Assembly (NCBI GenBank): GCA_964621785.1
Contig: CAZUPD010000003.1
Coordinates: 62,001-126,000, forward strand
Reading direction: 5' to 3'
Source of the DNA: JACKDW01 sp964621785
GTDB lineage: Bacteria > Myxococcota_A > Polyangia > Nannocystales > Nannocystaceae
Length of the DNA: 64,000 nt
The translations under genes were made by a program, and so were the position numbers. Of the stretch, positions 8,376 to 18,268 are shown piece after piece; within the stretch, counting starts at the first letter, position 1, and each line of letters begins with the position of its first letter. The notes beneath the pieces are model-generated. The model was not told the DNA's origin. It saw only the letters and a program-made list of their open reading frames with translations, and made no database searches.

Positions 8376-8585
8376 GGGATGCCGGCTTGTTCGTGTTGCA
8401 CGCCGAAGTATATGGACGAACCTGAGTCCCGAGTTTGCAGGCCTCCGTTTTTAACTCCCGAACGAAAGAATTAATCGTTCGTCGCGGTTTTTGACGTGTT
8501 GTGTAGACAGTCAAACTCCAAGGGCGCAGCTCAAACTGCGCCCCGGTTGTTCTCTTTTTAGGAAAGATAGCCGTCGGTACTTGCG
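8376..8585 (-). other. AT-rich non-coding stretch with nested inverted repeats; candidate structured RNA of the retron
   Basis: Between the reverse transcriptase stop and the small membrane protein. It contains an eight-base-pair hairpin (8522-8529 with 8536-8543, six-base loop), a seven-base-pair hairpin (8459-8465 with 8475-8481) and a longer-range pairing (8430-8436 with 8513-8519) enclosing the second hairpin. Read on the + strand, CTTTCTTA at 8355-8362 is followed directly by GC, giving TTAGC as at retron branch sites. It can pair with TAGGAAAG near 8559-8566, with one G-U pair. Retron msr-msd RNA is normally upstream of the RT, where here there is a coding gene, so this is only a candidate. 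The strand is unresolved; it is set to minus after the operon. Confidence 0.3.
8522..8543 (+). terminator. Strong hairpin followed by T-rich tract
   Basis: GGGCGCAG, loop CTCAAA, CTGCGCCC, followed on the + strand by CGGTTGTTCTCTTTTT. This could be an intrinsic terminator for + strand transcription. On the minus strand it has no U-tract and would just be a stable stem after the reverse transcriptase gene. It may equally be part of the candidate structured RNA described for 8376-8585. Confidence 0.4.
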
Positions 8586-9890
8586 TCAGCCCAAACCGGC
8601 GAGCTCGTCCAAAAACTGCTTCCCGAGTTTGGGATCGGTCATATACACAAACGCCGCGAGTCCGCGCAGGTGGTCGATGGTCTCGCCCTCGCGCAGCGGC
8701 TTGCCCTGTTTGAGGTTGTGAATCGCTGCCCGCAGTTGTCGGCGTGTCTTTCGCGGCACCCGGGGTGTGCCGTCACCGTTGATCACAAGGCCCGTGACCT
8801 GTTGGCGGCCGCCCTTGCGCGCGACTCGGGTCTTGTCGGGATGGACCTCAAACCCCTCGTCGGCGGTGATCTTTTTGACACCTCCCAACAGTGCGCCGAT
8901 CCGTGGCTGGCCTTTGTGACCGGCGGGGAGGCTAAACGTGAGGTCGTCGGCGTAGCGTGTGTATCGCCAACCGAGTTTGCTGGCCAGGCCCTGCAACCTA
9001 CGGTCGAGACGCATACACAGGGTGTTGGTCAGGCCGGGGCTGGTCGGTGCTCCCTGGGGCAGACAACGTGGCCCGAGCGACAGGTAGTAGGTCTTGCCGT
9101 CGCGCTCCAACACCTCGCGCGGGGCCTCGGTACAAAGTTGGGCCAGCAATGTCGCCACTTGCTCGCGGTAGCCGGCCTTGCGAAACACACCCTTGACCCG
9201 GCTGACGGTGACCGTTGGGAAGAAGTCCTTGAGGTCGACCTTGACGACGATGTCGGCGTTTTTGTGCACCCCGGCATTGGTCGCGATGGAGCGCCCGGCC
9301 AAAAATCCGTGGGCCGCTCCATGTACAGGCAAGCGTTCGACGATGTTGTGCAAGATCCACCGCTGGGCCCTTTTGAGGCGGGCGTGGGGAGCCCAGATTT
9401 CGCGCTGCTTGCCGTTTCGCTTGGGGATCGTGAAGCGGTAGTAGTGGACCCGGGTGGCCGCGTCGCGGTGGTATGAAAGCCAGCGCAGTTCGCTGATGGT
9501 CAGCTCCAACGCCTTGGCGAGCTGGCCGGGATTGTCGAGTGGCGGGAGTTCGTTTTCCGCCGCCCTTTCCTCTGCGCCGCGCAGGTCCCAGCGGTCGAAG
9601 TCGGAGGGGTCATTCCAAAACACGCCCTCGCCCAAATGGACGATGTGGGCGGCGCGGTAGGCCTGCCAGGCTTCCTTGCGAAGCTTGCGTTTTTCCGCCG
9701 CCTCCTGCTTGAGCTGCTTTTTGTAGCGGCTCAGCGCCGACTTGCTCATGTTGTCGGTCTCGCGCCGGGTCACCAAGTAGCCGCGGTCTTTGAGTTGTTG
9801 CTCGATGTAGCGATCGGTCCCCCCGGCGTTGTCGATGCTGCGCCAGAGGTCCAAAAGCCGTTCGTATTCGGTTCGCGTGGCCATGGTCAT
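8586..9890 (-). CDS. Retron reverse transcriptase (Mx162-type)
   Basis: 434 residues. A Lys/Arg-rich N-terminal extension of about 120 residues precedes the RT domain. Retron-specific signatures are present: NAGVH (205-209, the NAxxH motif) and VTG (365-367). Catalytic motifs are DLKDFFP (219-225), LPQGAPTSP (277-285) and YADD (313-316). The RT core reads like the myxobacterial Mx162 retron RT as I recall it. Retron RTs prime from a 2'-OH of a guide RNA to make msDNA. There is no maturase or endonuclease domain, which argues against a group II intron. The ATG follows the SWIM gene stop with no gap (TAAATG), so it is the last gene of a four-gene coupled operon. The msr-msd RNA is not in its usual place directly upstream. 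Confidence 0.93.
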   Translation of the reverse strand: MTMATRTEYERLLDLWRSIDNAGGTDRYIEQQLKDRGYLVTRRETDNMSKSALSRYKKQLKQEAAEKRKLRKEAWQAYRAAHIVHLGEGVFWNDPSDFDRWDLRGAEERAAENELPPLDNPGQLAKALELTISELRWLSYHRDAATRVHYYRFTIPKRNGKQREIWAPHARLKRAQRWILHNIVERLPVHGAAHGFLAGRSIATNAGVHKNADIVVKVDLKDFFPTVTVSRVKGVFRKAGYREQVATLLAQLCTEAPREVLERDGKTYYLSLGPRCLPQGAPTSPGLTNTLCMRLDRRLQGLASKLGWRYTRYADDLTFSLPAGHKGQPRIGALLGGVKKITADEGFEVHPDKTRVARKGGRQQVTGLVINGDGTPRVPRKTRRQLRAAIHNLKQGKPLREGETIDHLRGLAAFVYMTDPKLGKQFLDELAGLG

Positions 9891-11765
9891 TTACCCCGAG
9901 GTTGCGTCCAGATATCCGCGGGCCTGCAACCGGGCCACGCGTTCAAAGTAGGCCACCCTGGCGTCGGCAGCCGAGTTAAACACCATGCTCTGCACCCGCA
10001 CCGCCTGACCGCGGGGGCCCCATCGCAACTTGAGTCGCCGGCGCACCAGCGACACTTGAAACACTTCTTCGACGGCACCGCGACGGCGGGCAAAGGTCCG
10101 CGTTTCGACGGCGATGTCGTCGGGCTTTTGATCGCGTTGGCTGCGACGGCGCTCCTCCTCGCGGGCGTGGCACAGGCGCAGGGCGATCAGATGGGCGCAG
10201 GGGCCCTCTTTGAGTTTGTGCTTGCGGTAAAAGTTGCACGTACACTCAGCCTTGCGCACCCGGCCGTCGTCGTCGAGCCGGATCACCGGGCGGTACTCGC
10301 GTTTGTCGGCCGCGACATCGACCTTGCCGGTGAGCTCCAAGCCGACGTTGTGGATCCGGTTTTCGCTGACGATCTTGACGTTGTCCTGGGCCAGCAAGTC
10401 GTGGGCGATGCGCTCGCGTTTGTTGCGGAACTGCAGGCGGTCGAGGTTGAGGTCGGCGCCGACCAGTGGCCGCAGACGGTAGAGGTCGCGGGCCAGGTCG
10501 TACATGACCTGGCCGTGTTGACATCCGAGTTGCAGGGCCTGCAGGACATCTTTGGCTGGCCTATCGAGGGCCTTGGCGATGTCGTCGGCACTCGCCCGCC
10601 ACGTGTCTTGCAGATGGGTGACGATTTCGGCGAGCAGGTCCTTGGCCCGGTCCGAAGCTCCGCGCGGCAACAACAGGTCAAAGCTGACGGCCTGGGCCCA
10701 GTTTTGCGCAGTAAACCCAGACAGGCCGAGCGTCATGGTGAACGCGCCTGCGCGCAACACATAAAAGCTCGGCAGCCCGGAGCCCAAAATATGGATGTCG
10801 ATGGTGTCGACCAGGGGCAGCATGCGTTGTAGCAGCATCAATCGCCGGCGGCCCCAGATTCGCACCACCCCGGGCACGCGTCCGGTGTACTTGCCGGCGC
10901 CGGTGTTGATGACCGTTTCCCAGGGCTCGAGCACCAGTCGCGGAGCTTCCCCGGGAGACAGCTCGATCCGGATCCCGCGGCCGCCCTTTTTTTGGTCGCG
11001 TTGCATCCGCAACTGTCGCAACACGTTGTAGAGGTCGATGGCGGCGATCTGGAAGACGGTGCGCGGAAGGGTGGCCGCTGATTGTACCTGCAAGAACCCG
11101 CGCAGCCAGGTATCGGGCACCTGGATGTTTTTCTCGACGACTTCCTGCTCGCCCTTGGTCTCGAGCGCAACCGCCTCGCGGCCGATGCTCAGCCGGCTCT
11201 CGCGGTAGCTGCGAAGTCGCTGGACGCCGTCGAACAGGGCCTTGCTGTAGTCGATGCTGGTGGTCCCGCATTCGACCTCGCCGTCCAACTCGACCGCCGA
11301 CCAGTCGACGTCGAGTTTGGCGTAGGTGCCCTCGTCCTTGCTAAACACCTCAAACATCAGGGCATCGGGGTGGACCGTGACGACCGGGTCTAAGATGAGC
11401 CAGGCGTTGGGGTCGTTGCGCGCCATCCAGTCGAAGTAGGCCTGTTGGGCCTGCCACACATCCATCCCAGCTGTCTGTTTGCGCATGCGCATATAGGCCA
11501 GGTAGGCGGTGCGGTCGCGCGGGACATAGCGGAAGTCCGAGCGCACCACGTCGTAGAGCGTCGAGAACATCTCGCGGAAGCTGACCGGCTGTTTGATCCG
11601 TCCGTGGGCGCGGACCGGTCTGCGTCCGAGGTCGCTAAACAGTGCCAGGCACGAGCCGCCCTCGGAGGTGACCACTTGGCTGGCCCCGCCGTAGCGCATG
11701 TTGACGGCGGTGCGTTTTGTTTGCTCGTCCTCGGGAGCTGTCGTGTTGTCGCGTTGGTCTGTCAC
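9891..11765 (-). CDS. Winged-helix / SWIM zinc-finger protein of the retron operon
   Basis: 624 residues. The C-terminal half has a winged-helix-like segment (DDIAKALDRPAKDVLQALQL) followed by a SWIM zinc finger: Cys508, Cys510, Cys523 and His525 (CTC ... CAH). SWIM fingers bind nucleic acid or protein. The N-terminal 350 residues are not recognised. The GTG at 11765 is chosen because it overlaps the upstream TGA (GTGA) and has GGAGG eleven bases before it; the frame upstream of that lies inside the neighbouring gene. From memory, a class of retrons with WH-SWIM proteins (type XIII in published classification) has this partner. It probably contacts msDNA or links the RT to the large repeat proteins. 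Confidence 0.85.
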   Translation of the reverse strand: MTDQRDNTTAPEDEQTKRTAVNMRYGGASQVVTSEGGSCLALFSDLGRRPVRAHGRIKQPVSFREMFSTLYDVVRSDFRYVPRDRTAYLAYMRMRKQTAGMDVWQAQQAYFDWMARNDPNAWLILDPVVTVHPDALMFEVFSKDEGTYAKLDVDWSAVELDGEVECGTTSIDYSKALFDGVQRLRSYRESRLSIGREAVALETKGEQEVVEKNIQVPDTWLRGFLQVQSAATLPRTVFQIAAIDLYNVLRQLRMQRDQKKGGRGIRIELSPGEAPRLVLEPWETVINTGAGKYTGRVPGVVRIWGRRRLMLLQRMLPLVDTIDIHILGSGLPSFYVLRAGAFTMTLGLSGFTAQNWAQAVSFDLLLPRGASDRAKDLLAEIVTHLQDTWRASADDIAKALDRPAKDVLQALQLGCQHGQVMYDLARDLYRLRPLVGADLNLDRLQFRNKRERIAHDLLAQDNVKIVSENRIHNVGLELTGKVDVAADKREYRPVIRLDDDGRVRKAECTCNFYRKHKLKEGPCAHLIALRLCHAREEERRRSQRDQKPDDIAVETRTFARRRGAVEEVFQVSLVRRRLKLRWGPRGQAVRVQSMVFNSAADARVAYFERVARLQARGYLDATSG

Positions 11766-14700
11766 AGTTGCACCTCCCAGCGGCTCGACCGCGGTCTGTC
11801 GGCCTGTGCTCGTTGGCGTTTGGCCCGGCGAATGCCTCGCCACGCGGCCTTGCGGAGTTCTTCGTCTTCAGCCTCGTCGCGGCCGAAGGTGGCCAAGGCG
11901 TCACAGGCGGCATCGCTGCCGATCTTGGCGAGGCCCTCAATGGCGCCCAAGCGGGCGTGGTCGGGCCGTTCAGCGTCGCTCAACACGCCCTCAAAGGTTG
12001 CAACTGCATCGAGAGCGACCAGGTGGGGCAACACGACGCCCTGGCGGTGGACATCGCCGGCGACGGCCTGCAACGCCTCGCGTGCCGACTGTTGCCCGCG
12101 GGCATCGGGGGTGGCCAGGCGGCCCAAGCTCGTTGCATCATCAACCGATTTGGCGACCACCGAAGCCGCCGCGGAGGCATCGAGACCCGCGAGACCACCG
12201 GCCGCGATCGCCCGCAGCTCGGCATTGGTCCCGGCGACCAGGTCCCGCAGACAGGCGATTCCATCCGCGCCTCCGACCCCGCGGGTGAGGGCGAGCACCG
12301 CCTCGCGCCGCAGTCGTTGCCCGCGGTTGTCGTCGTCGCCTAACGCTGTAGCTTCGATGACCTGGGCGCCGCCGATACCCAGTTGTCCACAGGCCCAGAT
12401 CATCTGGCGGACCGGTGGGGTGACTTCGTCCAAGCGATGCTTGCGACGGTCCTGCGCGAGTATGAGTTGCTCGCGCCAGGTCTCCATCGCCCGGGTGAGG
12501 GCATCTTCGAGTTTGTCGCGGAAGCTGTCCTCGAGTTTATCTCCGGCGTACCCGAGGATCTTGGCGGCTGTGACCGCGGAGATCGGATGGGGCGCCGACA
12601 GCATCTCGGCTGCGGCGGCCAGTGGCAACGGTGTACGTGCAAGTAATGCGGCGACAATCCGGTCGCGGTAGTCGGTCTGGGTGATCAGCGGCAGGATTTC
12701 AAGCAGACGCTCGGCATCCCCGCGCTCACACAGTCGCTCCAATGTGTTGGGCTCCAGGTTGCGGTGTCGGCTTTGGACCAACACGTAGTCGGGCTCGAGC
12801 GAGTCCTCGCCGGCGAGTTCGCGAAAACCACTCGCCAGGGCCTTGGCGACCCGGGCGAAGGTCTCATTGCGCAGGCGGTCGGTGTAGATCTCGCGGGTCG
12901 CCGGGTCGTCGTTGTGGGCGAGCAACGCGGCCACCCGCTCGCGTACCCGCCAGTTGTCATCGCCGGCGCGCGAGCGGACGATCTTCCACGCCTCGTGGGT
13001 GTCGAAGTGCCGCAACCCGGTGAGGGCTTGGCAGGCGACACCACCGGAACCTTTGGACAGCTTCGAGAGGATGCCAAACACCTTCTCGGCGCGTTCGGGG
13101 GCCGCCTTGCCCATGTGTCCGAGTGCCTCGGCCGCGGTTTCTTGTAGTGCATGGCCCTCGTCGTTGACCAATCGCAGCAGGGTGTCGAGCGCCCGTGCAT
13201 CCCCCAGCTCACCGAGGGCATGGACAGCTCGCCGGCGCAGGTCGAGGTCGGCCATCAGGTCGACCGATGTCAACAAAATGCTGACCCCGTCGCCCTGCCC
13301 CGCAAGTGCGAGACCTTCGGCGCCCAAAAACTGGGACTGGGGATCGCGGGACTTGAGCGCCCGCAATAGTGGATCGGGTGGACCCTTGCGCTTTCGCAGG
13401 CGCCAGCCGATCGCCGACAGGGCACCGTGGCGGACCTCGTCTTTGCTGTGGCCGGTGAGGGCGGCAAGTGGTTGATCGACCGCCGAAGATTTCGACCACC
13501 GCGCCCCGGGCAAAAGTTGCATGACCAAACGATCAGCACCCTGGCGGTAGCCACAGGTCAGCAGTTTGGCCAACACAGAGTCGTGGCGCGGATGTTGGCG
13601 CGACTCCCAATCGTCGGCGCCTTTGCCCTCATCTTCGGGGTCTTCGATCCGCTGGTCGTAGCCGCTAATTCCCACCATGGCCGTCCATGCAGCGTTTTTG
13701 GGGCGCGTGTTTGGACCTTCGAAGTAGGCGAGCAGGCGGTCGACATCTTCCACCCGGCGAAATCCACCCACGGCCGCGAGCAGGCGGTCGACCTCGGCGT
13801 TGCCGGCCGGGTCGTTGTCGATCCGGTCCATCATCGCGGTGGTGGCCCGCGGATCGCCGAGCTTTTCCAAGTGGCTGATCGCGTCGCGTTGTTCGGCGCT
13901 GGCGTCCGAGCGCAACATCGACACCAGGACCTCAAACGCGGCAGCGTTTTGATGTTGGGCCAGGCTCTTGGCGGCGGCCAGCCGGACCTTGCGAAAGCGT
14001 GAGTCGAGGGCGTGGACCATTGCGTCGATCGCCGGACCTGACCCGGCGGCCTCGTAGCGCGAGCCCAGGTCCTTGATTGCGTGCATCCGCAACTTTTCTG
14101 AACGGGCGTCGAGGGCGGTGCGGTGGACCGCGATCGTCAACTCCTGACGCCGCTGCGCCTTTTGTTCGGGATCTTCGCTGTCGCCCTCTTGAAGTTGTAC
14201 CAGCAAGTTGGCGGCCTCGTACTCGAGTCCATCGGTGTTTTGCAGCAACACCTCTTCGACCAGTTTGAGACCCGAGTCCTGGCCCTCCATGGTGGCCAGG
14301 AGTTTGAGGCCGGCAGCACCGGTATCGCGCTGGCCGGTGGCGAGGGCTTCGCTGGCGAGATCTTCGCTGGGAAAGCCCAACTCGCGCAGGCTGTCGAACG
14401 CCGATTTGCGAACCGCGGCTTGGCTGTCGGCGAGCGAGAGCAGGAGGGTCGAGAACACGGCCTCGAGCACCCGCTCATCCGCCTCGGCAGTGGCGACCAG
14501 CCGCGCGATCGCAGTCAGCCGAACCCGGGTTTCGAGGTTACCTCCGGGTAGCCGCGATAATCCTGCATATGCACCAAATACGATCTGGCGCAACTCGGCG
14601 AGGTCGAAACCCGGCCCGTCGTCGAACGCATCATCGAGGGTGCTCAGGGCCCGGCGCTCGGCTAGGGTGTGGGTGTGCCGGGCTTCGAACACCGCCCAGG

Positions 14701-17700
14701 CACGGTCAAAGCCCTCTTGGCGGTCGTGGTCGAGCAGTTCGAGTAGGCGGGCGGTGCGGACTTTGAGCTGGGGGTTGCCGAGGATGTCGCCGTGGGCGGT
14801 GAGCTCCCCGATGGTCTCGACGACCTTGCGATCGATCGTCCACGGGGGCTTGTTGTCGCCGCGGTCGTTGACGAGCGAGCACACGTAGTCGGCAAAATCG
14901 TCGCGTACACCAAACTTTTCGAGGGCTTGGGCAGCTGACAGGCGAATGCGCGGGTGGGCCGAGGACAGGGCCGCCAGGCAGCGGTCAGGGACACCGTCGT
15001 CTTCGCGGAGTTCTTGTAGCAGCAACAACAGCAGGGCCCGGCGCCGGATCTTGCGGTCGTCGACATCTAAAAATGCGAGGAACACATCCTCGGCCTCGAC
15101 CCCGAGGGCCAGAGCGGCGTACAGGGTCGCGAGGTCCGACGACGATTTGCGACCGTCGGCAAACAGGATCGAGGCTCCACCCGGATCGCCGCAGTAGGCC
15201 AGGCCCAGGGCGGCCTCGCGTTGAACCGCTTTGTCGCTGTGTTGCAGGGCGTCGCGCAGTTCGTCGAGTTCTTTGGGACGGGCCATCCAGGCCAGGGCCG
15301 TGGCTGCGGCCTTGCGGATCGCCGCGTCTTTGTGGTCAATCAGTGCCTGTACATCTTTTCGTGCGGCCGGCTCGCCGAGCTCGGCCAGTCCCGCGAGTGC
15401 GAGCACCATACGGCCAGCCCAGGCGCGGTGGAGTTCTTTGACCTCGGGCGGATCGCTTCTGATGATGTTGCAAAGCGGCTCCAGGGCATCGGTATCCCCG
15501 TGTTTGGCCCGCGCGGCCGCAGCTCGCACGGCGACGTCGACGTGCTTGCTGTGCATCACCTTGTGCAGGGCTTCATCGTCGTTGACCAACAGGGCATCGA
15601 CGGCCATCTTGCGCACGCGCTCGTCGTCGTCCTCGACCGCCTTGGTCAGCAGGGCGCGAATGCCTTCGGCCTTGCGCTTGCCCAAAATCGTCGTGGCCTC
15701 GATGCGAAGATCGGGATAGCGGCACTCTAGGGCGGCCGCCAGCGGTTCTTGACCGATCCCCTTGGTGCGTTTCATGGCGAATTTGAAGGCGTCGCTGCGC
15801 ACACCCGGGTCGGGGTCGCCAAACAGTTCGAGCAGCAGGGTCCACGCCCATGACTCGGATGCCTGGGCCTGGACCTCGGTCAGGACCTCGCGGCGGATGT
15901 CGGCGTGAATGCTGCGCAGGGCAAACCGCAGACACCCGGGGCCGCGGCCCTCGACCTCGAGGTTGAGGACCGCCTTGAAAGCTTCGTTGCGGACGCTGCG
16001 GCCGGCGTCGGAGAGGGCCCGTGACAGCAGGCGCAAACAGGTTTGGTACACCGAATCATCCGACGTGCGAGGTTCGGCATCGACGTCAACAAAATCGGTG
16101 ATCGCGCCCCGCGGTGCCGGTTCGCCCTGATGATTGCGGGCTTGCTTAAAGGTTTTGACCAGCAGATCGAGGCCGCGGCGGCGGACATCTTCGTGCTCGG
16201 CCAACAGCCCGGCCTCGGCCACGGTCAGCGGTTTGTCCTCCTCGAGCCGCGCGAGGGCCGAGAACGCGGCATCGCGGACACTTGCCTGACTGTCGCGCAA
16301 CAACAGGCGCAGGCGTTGCCCCCCGCGGTGGTCGCCCAAGTCGGCCAGCGCCCGGCAGGTGGCCACACGGACATTCGCATCGCGCTCGCGGCTGAGCTGC
16401 AACAGCGTGCCTAGGGCCCGCGGATCGACCAGGGAGGCCAGACCCATCGCACCGGAAAGGCAGGTGTCGAGGGCCCGGCTGGCCATGGCTTCGAGCAGGG
16501 GTCTGCGGTCGTCTTCGGAGACCGATGTAATTGCAACCTGTTTGGGCTCGGGCAACTCCGGCGCCGGATCGGCGGGTTTTTGCCCGAGTTCCGGAGCCGT
16601 CTCGATCTCGTGGAGTTTGCGATGGATCTGCTCGTCGCGGGCACGCATCGCGTCGGCGACCCGCGGCCGGCGGTACAGCGACACCAAGAATGCGGTTCGG
16701 CGAACCTCAGCATCATCGTCGGCTCCGTAGCGGCGAAGAGCCGAGCGCACATCTGGATGATCGATGAGCTCGCGCTGCCAGGTGCGAATGATCGCCAGCT
16801 TGCGAATATCCGGCTTGCCCGCGCGCAGGGCCGTGATCTCGGCCTCCGGGCTATCTTTCGGGTGCAGTCCTTCGAGCGCGATCAAAGCCGCTTTGCGAAC
16901 CTCCGCCGGATTGTCTGAAAGTGCCGCGATCAGCCGGTCCATCGCCAACTCGTCGGACTCGGCGAGTTTTTCGAGGGCGTGGACTGCCGCCGTGCCGACA
17001 TCGCGTTTGCCGACCTTGAGCGCGAGTTCCAGCGGTCGCAGCGAGTCGCTTCCCGTCAGCGCACGCAGGCCTTGAAAGGCCGCCATCCGCACATCTTCTT
17101 CGTGGTGGCGTAGCAGCGTTTCGAGGGCGGGGATGGCCCGGGGGTTTTTGGTCTCCCCCAACAACGTGGTCGCCAACACCCGCAGGGTATGATCCTCGTC
17201 TGCCTCGACTTGCCCGGACAGCTGACCGATTGCAGATGCATCGTTCCAGCGGGCAAGGGTTCGCAGCGCGTGTTCGCGGATCTTGGGATCTTTTTTGCGC
17301 AGGTTGTGGCTGGCCCACCCCTGGGCCCCGTGGATCACCCGCACGCGCTCCTCGACCTTGCCGTTTTCGTCGAGGGTGAACAGTCGGATCGTGCCGTCTT
17401 CGCAGGCGGCGGCCAGGTGGGTGCGCCCGCGGTACTTGACCAGCGACAGGTCCATGACCTTGCCGACGCGGTCGCTAAACGTCGCCGGTCGCCGTTGACC
17501 GCCACCACCGGGCCAGGCTTTTAATGTGGCATCTTTGCCGGCGGTGACAAACCGCCCCGCGAGCCCGTGGACGATCGCGCGGACCATGTCCTTATGGCCA
17601 TTTTTGCCGGAGCGGTCCTCCGGCTCGAGTGCGCCGCGGACATGGGTCAGGAAGATGCGGTTGTCGACACCCGCCGAGATCACGCGCAACTCGTCGACCT

Positions 17701-18268
17701 CGAACAGCAGGGCTGTGACCGTCCCTTCGTGCACTTTTTTGGATTCGGCCGCCTGCCACTGGGGTTTGGATTCGGCTTCGAACACCGACAGTGTGCCCGA
17801 GTTGCCGCCGACGACCAGCCACTGACCACTGGGGTCGACCGCCAGGGCCTGGCCGACTTCGGGCAGGGGCAGTCGCTGCAACACCTCGCCATCACCAGTC
17901 GCCACGATCAACAGCGAGTTGCCGCTGAGCACCGCAAGGGCATCACCTGATACCGCGACCAGGTCGCTCGGTGGAGGATCGAGTAGACCGCCGAAGGGCT
18001 CCGGGGCACCGGCCCGACGGGGCGCCTTGTAGAGCTGTCCGTTTTGCCCGGCGAGAAAGACATGCTCGCCCGCGGTCGTGAGACTCACCGCGCCACACGG
18101 CAGCGGCTCTTCGTGGAGGATGGCATCGTCCACACCGACCCGGTAGAGTGCGGTCGATTGACCCTCATCGTGTGTACTTACATAGATCAGGGTGTCGCCG
18201 TCGGCGAGCATCACCTGGGGGACACCACGGGCCTGGGTGTATTTGTTGTCGTGGCTGTGTTTCGACAT
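11762..18268 (-). CDS. Giant WD40-HEAT repeat protein of the retron operon
   Basis: 2168 residues, the largest protein here. Residues 1-310 are beta-propeller-like (WD40 blades such as LLFEVDELRVISAGVDNRIF and VHGLAGRFVTAGKDATLKAW). From about 330 to the end there are continuous HEAT/armadillo helical pairs (for example DPKIREHALRTLARW, NPAEVRKAALIALEGL, HKDAAIRKAAATALAW), probably more than forty. No nuclease, ATPase or protease motif is visible. Such a solenoid is a scaffold or sensor. Its ATG overlaps the preceding stop by one base (TGATG), and its TGA overlaps the SWIM start. Six or more TGYANNTRCA motifs lie in this gene and the one before it. Cytoplasmic, with no signal peptide. Confidence 0.9.
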   Translation of the reverse strand: MSKHSHDNKYTQARGVPQVMLADGDTLIYVSTHDEGQSTALYRVGVDDAILHEEPLPCGAVSLTTAGEHVFLAGQNGQLYKAPRRAGAPEPFGGLLDPPPSDLVAVSGDALAVLSGNSLLIVATGDGEVLQRLPLPEVGQALAVDPSGQWLVVGGNSGTLSVFEAESKPQWQAAESKKVHEGTVTALLFEVDELRVISAGVDNRIFLTHVRGALEPEDRSGKNGHKDMVRAIVHGLAGRFVTAGKDATLKAWPGGGGQRRPATFSDRVGKVMDLSLVKYRGRTHLAAACEDGTIRLFTLDENGKVEERVRVIHGAQGWASHNLRKKDPKIREHALRTLARWNDASAIGQLSGQVEADEDHTLRVLATTLLGETKNPRAIPALETLLRHHEEDVRMAAFQGLRALTGSDSLRPLELALKVGKRDVGTAAVHALEKLAESDELAMDRLIAALSDNPAEVRKAALIALEGLHPKDSPEAEITALRAGKPDIRKLAIIRTWQRELIDHPDVRSALRRYGADDDAEVRRTAFLVSLYRRPRVADAMRARDEQIHRKLHEIETAPELGQKPADPAPELPEPKQVAITSVSEDDRRPLLEAMASRALDTCLSGAMGLASLVDPRALGTLLQLSRERDANVRVATCRALADLGDHRGGQRLRLLLRDSQASVRDAAFSALARLEEDKPLTVAEAGLLAEHEDVRRRGLDLLVKTFKQARNHQGEPAPRGAITDFVDVDAEPRTSDDSVYQTCLRLLSRALSDAGRSVRNEAFKAVLNLEVEGRGPGCLRFALRSIHADIRREVLTEVQAQASESWAWTLLLELFGDPDPGVRSDAFKFAMKRTKGIGQEPLAAALECRYPDLRIEATTILGKRKAEGIRALLTKAVEDDDERVRKMAVDALLVNDDEALHKVMHSKHVDVAVRAAAARAKHGDTDALEPLCNIIRSDPPEVKELHRAWAGRMVLALAGLAELGEPAARKDVQALIDHKDAAIRKAAATALAWMARPKELDELRDALQHSDKAVQREAALGLAYCGDPGGASILFADGRKSSSDLATLYAALALGVEAEDVFLAFLDVDDRKIRRRALLLLLLQELREDDGVPDRCLAALSSAHPRIRLSAAQALEKFGVRDDFADYVCSLVNDRGDNKPPWTIDRKVVETIGELTAHGDILGNPQLKVRTARLLELLDHDRQEGFDRAWAVFEARHTHTLAERRALSTLDDAFDDGPGFDLAELRQIVFGAYAGLSRLPGGNLETRVRLTAIARLVATAEADERVLEAVFSTLLLSLADSQAAVRKSAFDSLRELGFPSEDLASEALATGQRDTGAAGLKLLATMEGQDSGLKLVEEVLLQNTDGLEYEAANLLVQLQEGDSEDPEQKAQRRQELTIAVHRTALDARSEKLRMHAIKDLGSRYEAAGSGPAIDAMVHALDSRFRKVRLAAAKSLAQHQNAAAFEVLVSMLRSDASAEQRDAISHLEKLGDPRATTAMMDRIDNDPAGNAEVDRLLAAVGGFRRVEDVDRLLAYFEGPNTRPKNAAWTAMVGISGYDQRIEDPEDEGKGADDWESRQHPRHDSVLAKLLTCGYRQGADRLVMQLLPGARWSKSSAVDQPLAALTGHSKDEVRHGALSAIGWRLRKRKGPPDPLLRALKSRDPQSQFLGAEGLALAGQGDGVSILLTSVDLMADLDLRRRAVHALGELGDARALDTLLRLVNDEGHALQETAAEALGHMGKAAPERAEKVFGILSKLSKGSGGVACQALTGLRHFDTHEAWKIVRSRAGDDNWRVRERVAALLAHNDDPATREIYTDRLRNETFARVAKALASGFRELAGEDSLEPDYVLVQSRHRNLEPNTLERLCERGDAERLLEILPLITQTDYRDRIVAALLARTPLPLAAAAEMLSAPHPISAVTAAKILGYAGDKLEDSFRDKLEDALTRAMETWREQLILAQDRRKHRLDEVTPPVRQMIWACGQLGIGGAQVIEATALGDDDNRGQRLRREAVLALTRGVGGADGIACLRDLVAGTNAELRAIAAGGLAGLDASAAASVVAKSVDDATSLGRLATPDARGQQSAREALQAVAGDVHRQGVVLPHLVALDAVATFEGVLSDAERPDHARLGAIEGLAKIGSDAACDALATFGRDEAEDEELRKAAWRGIRRAKRQRAQADRPRSSRWEVQL

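Noticed and set aside
8586..9890. Group II intron or diversity-generating RT
   Set aside because: NAxxH and VTG motifs mark a retron RT; there is no maturase/endonuclease domain, no intron RNA, and no template/variable repeat pair was seen.
9636..12671. Two long + strand open frames (398 and 408 codons)
   Set aside because: Antisense to the SWIM and HEAT genes, which are supported by motifs and coupled junctions.
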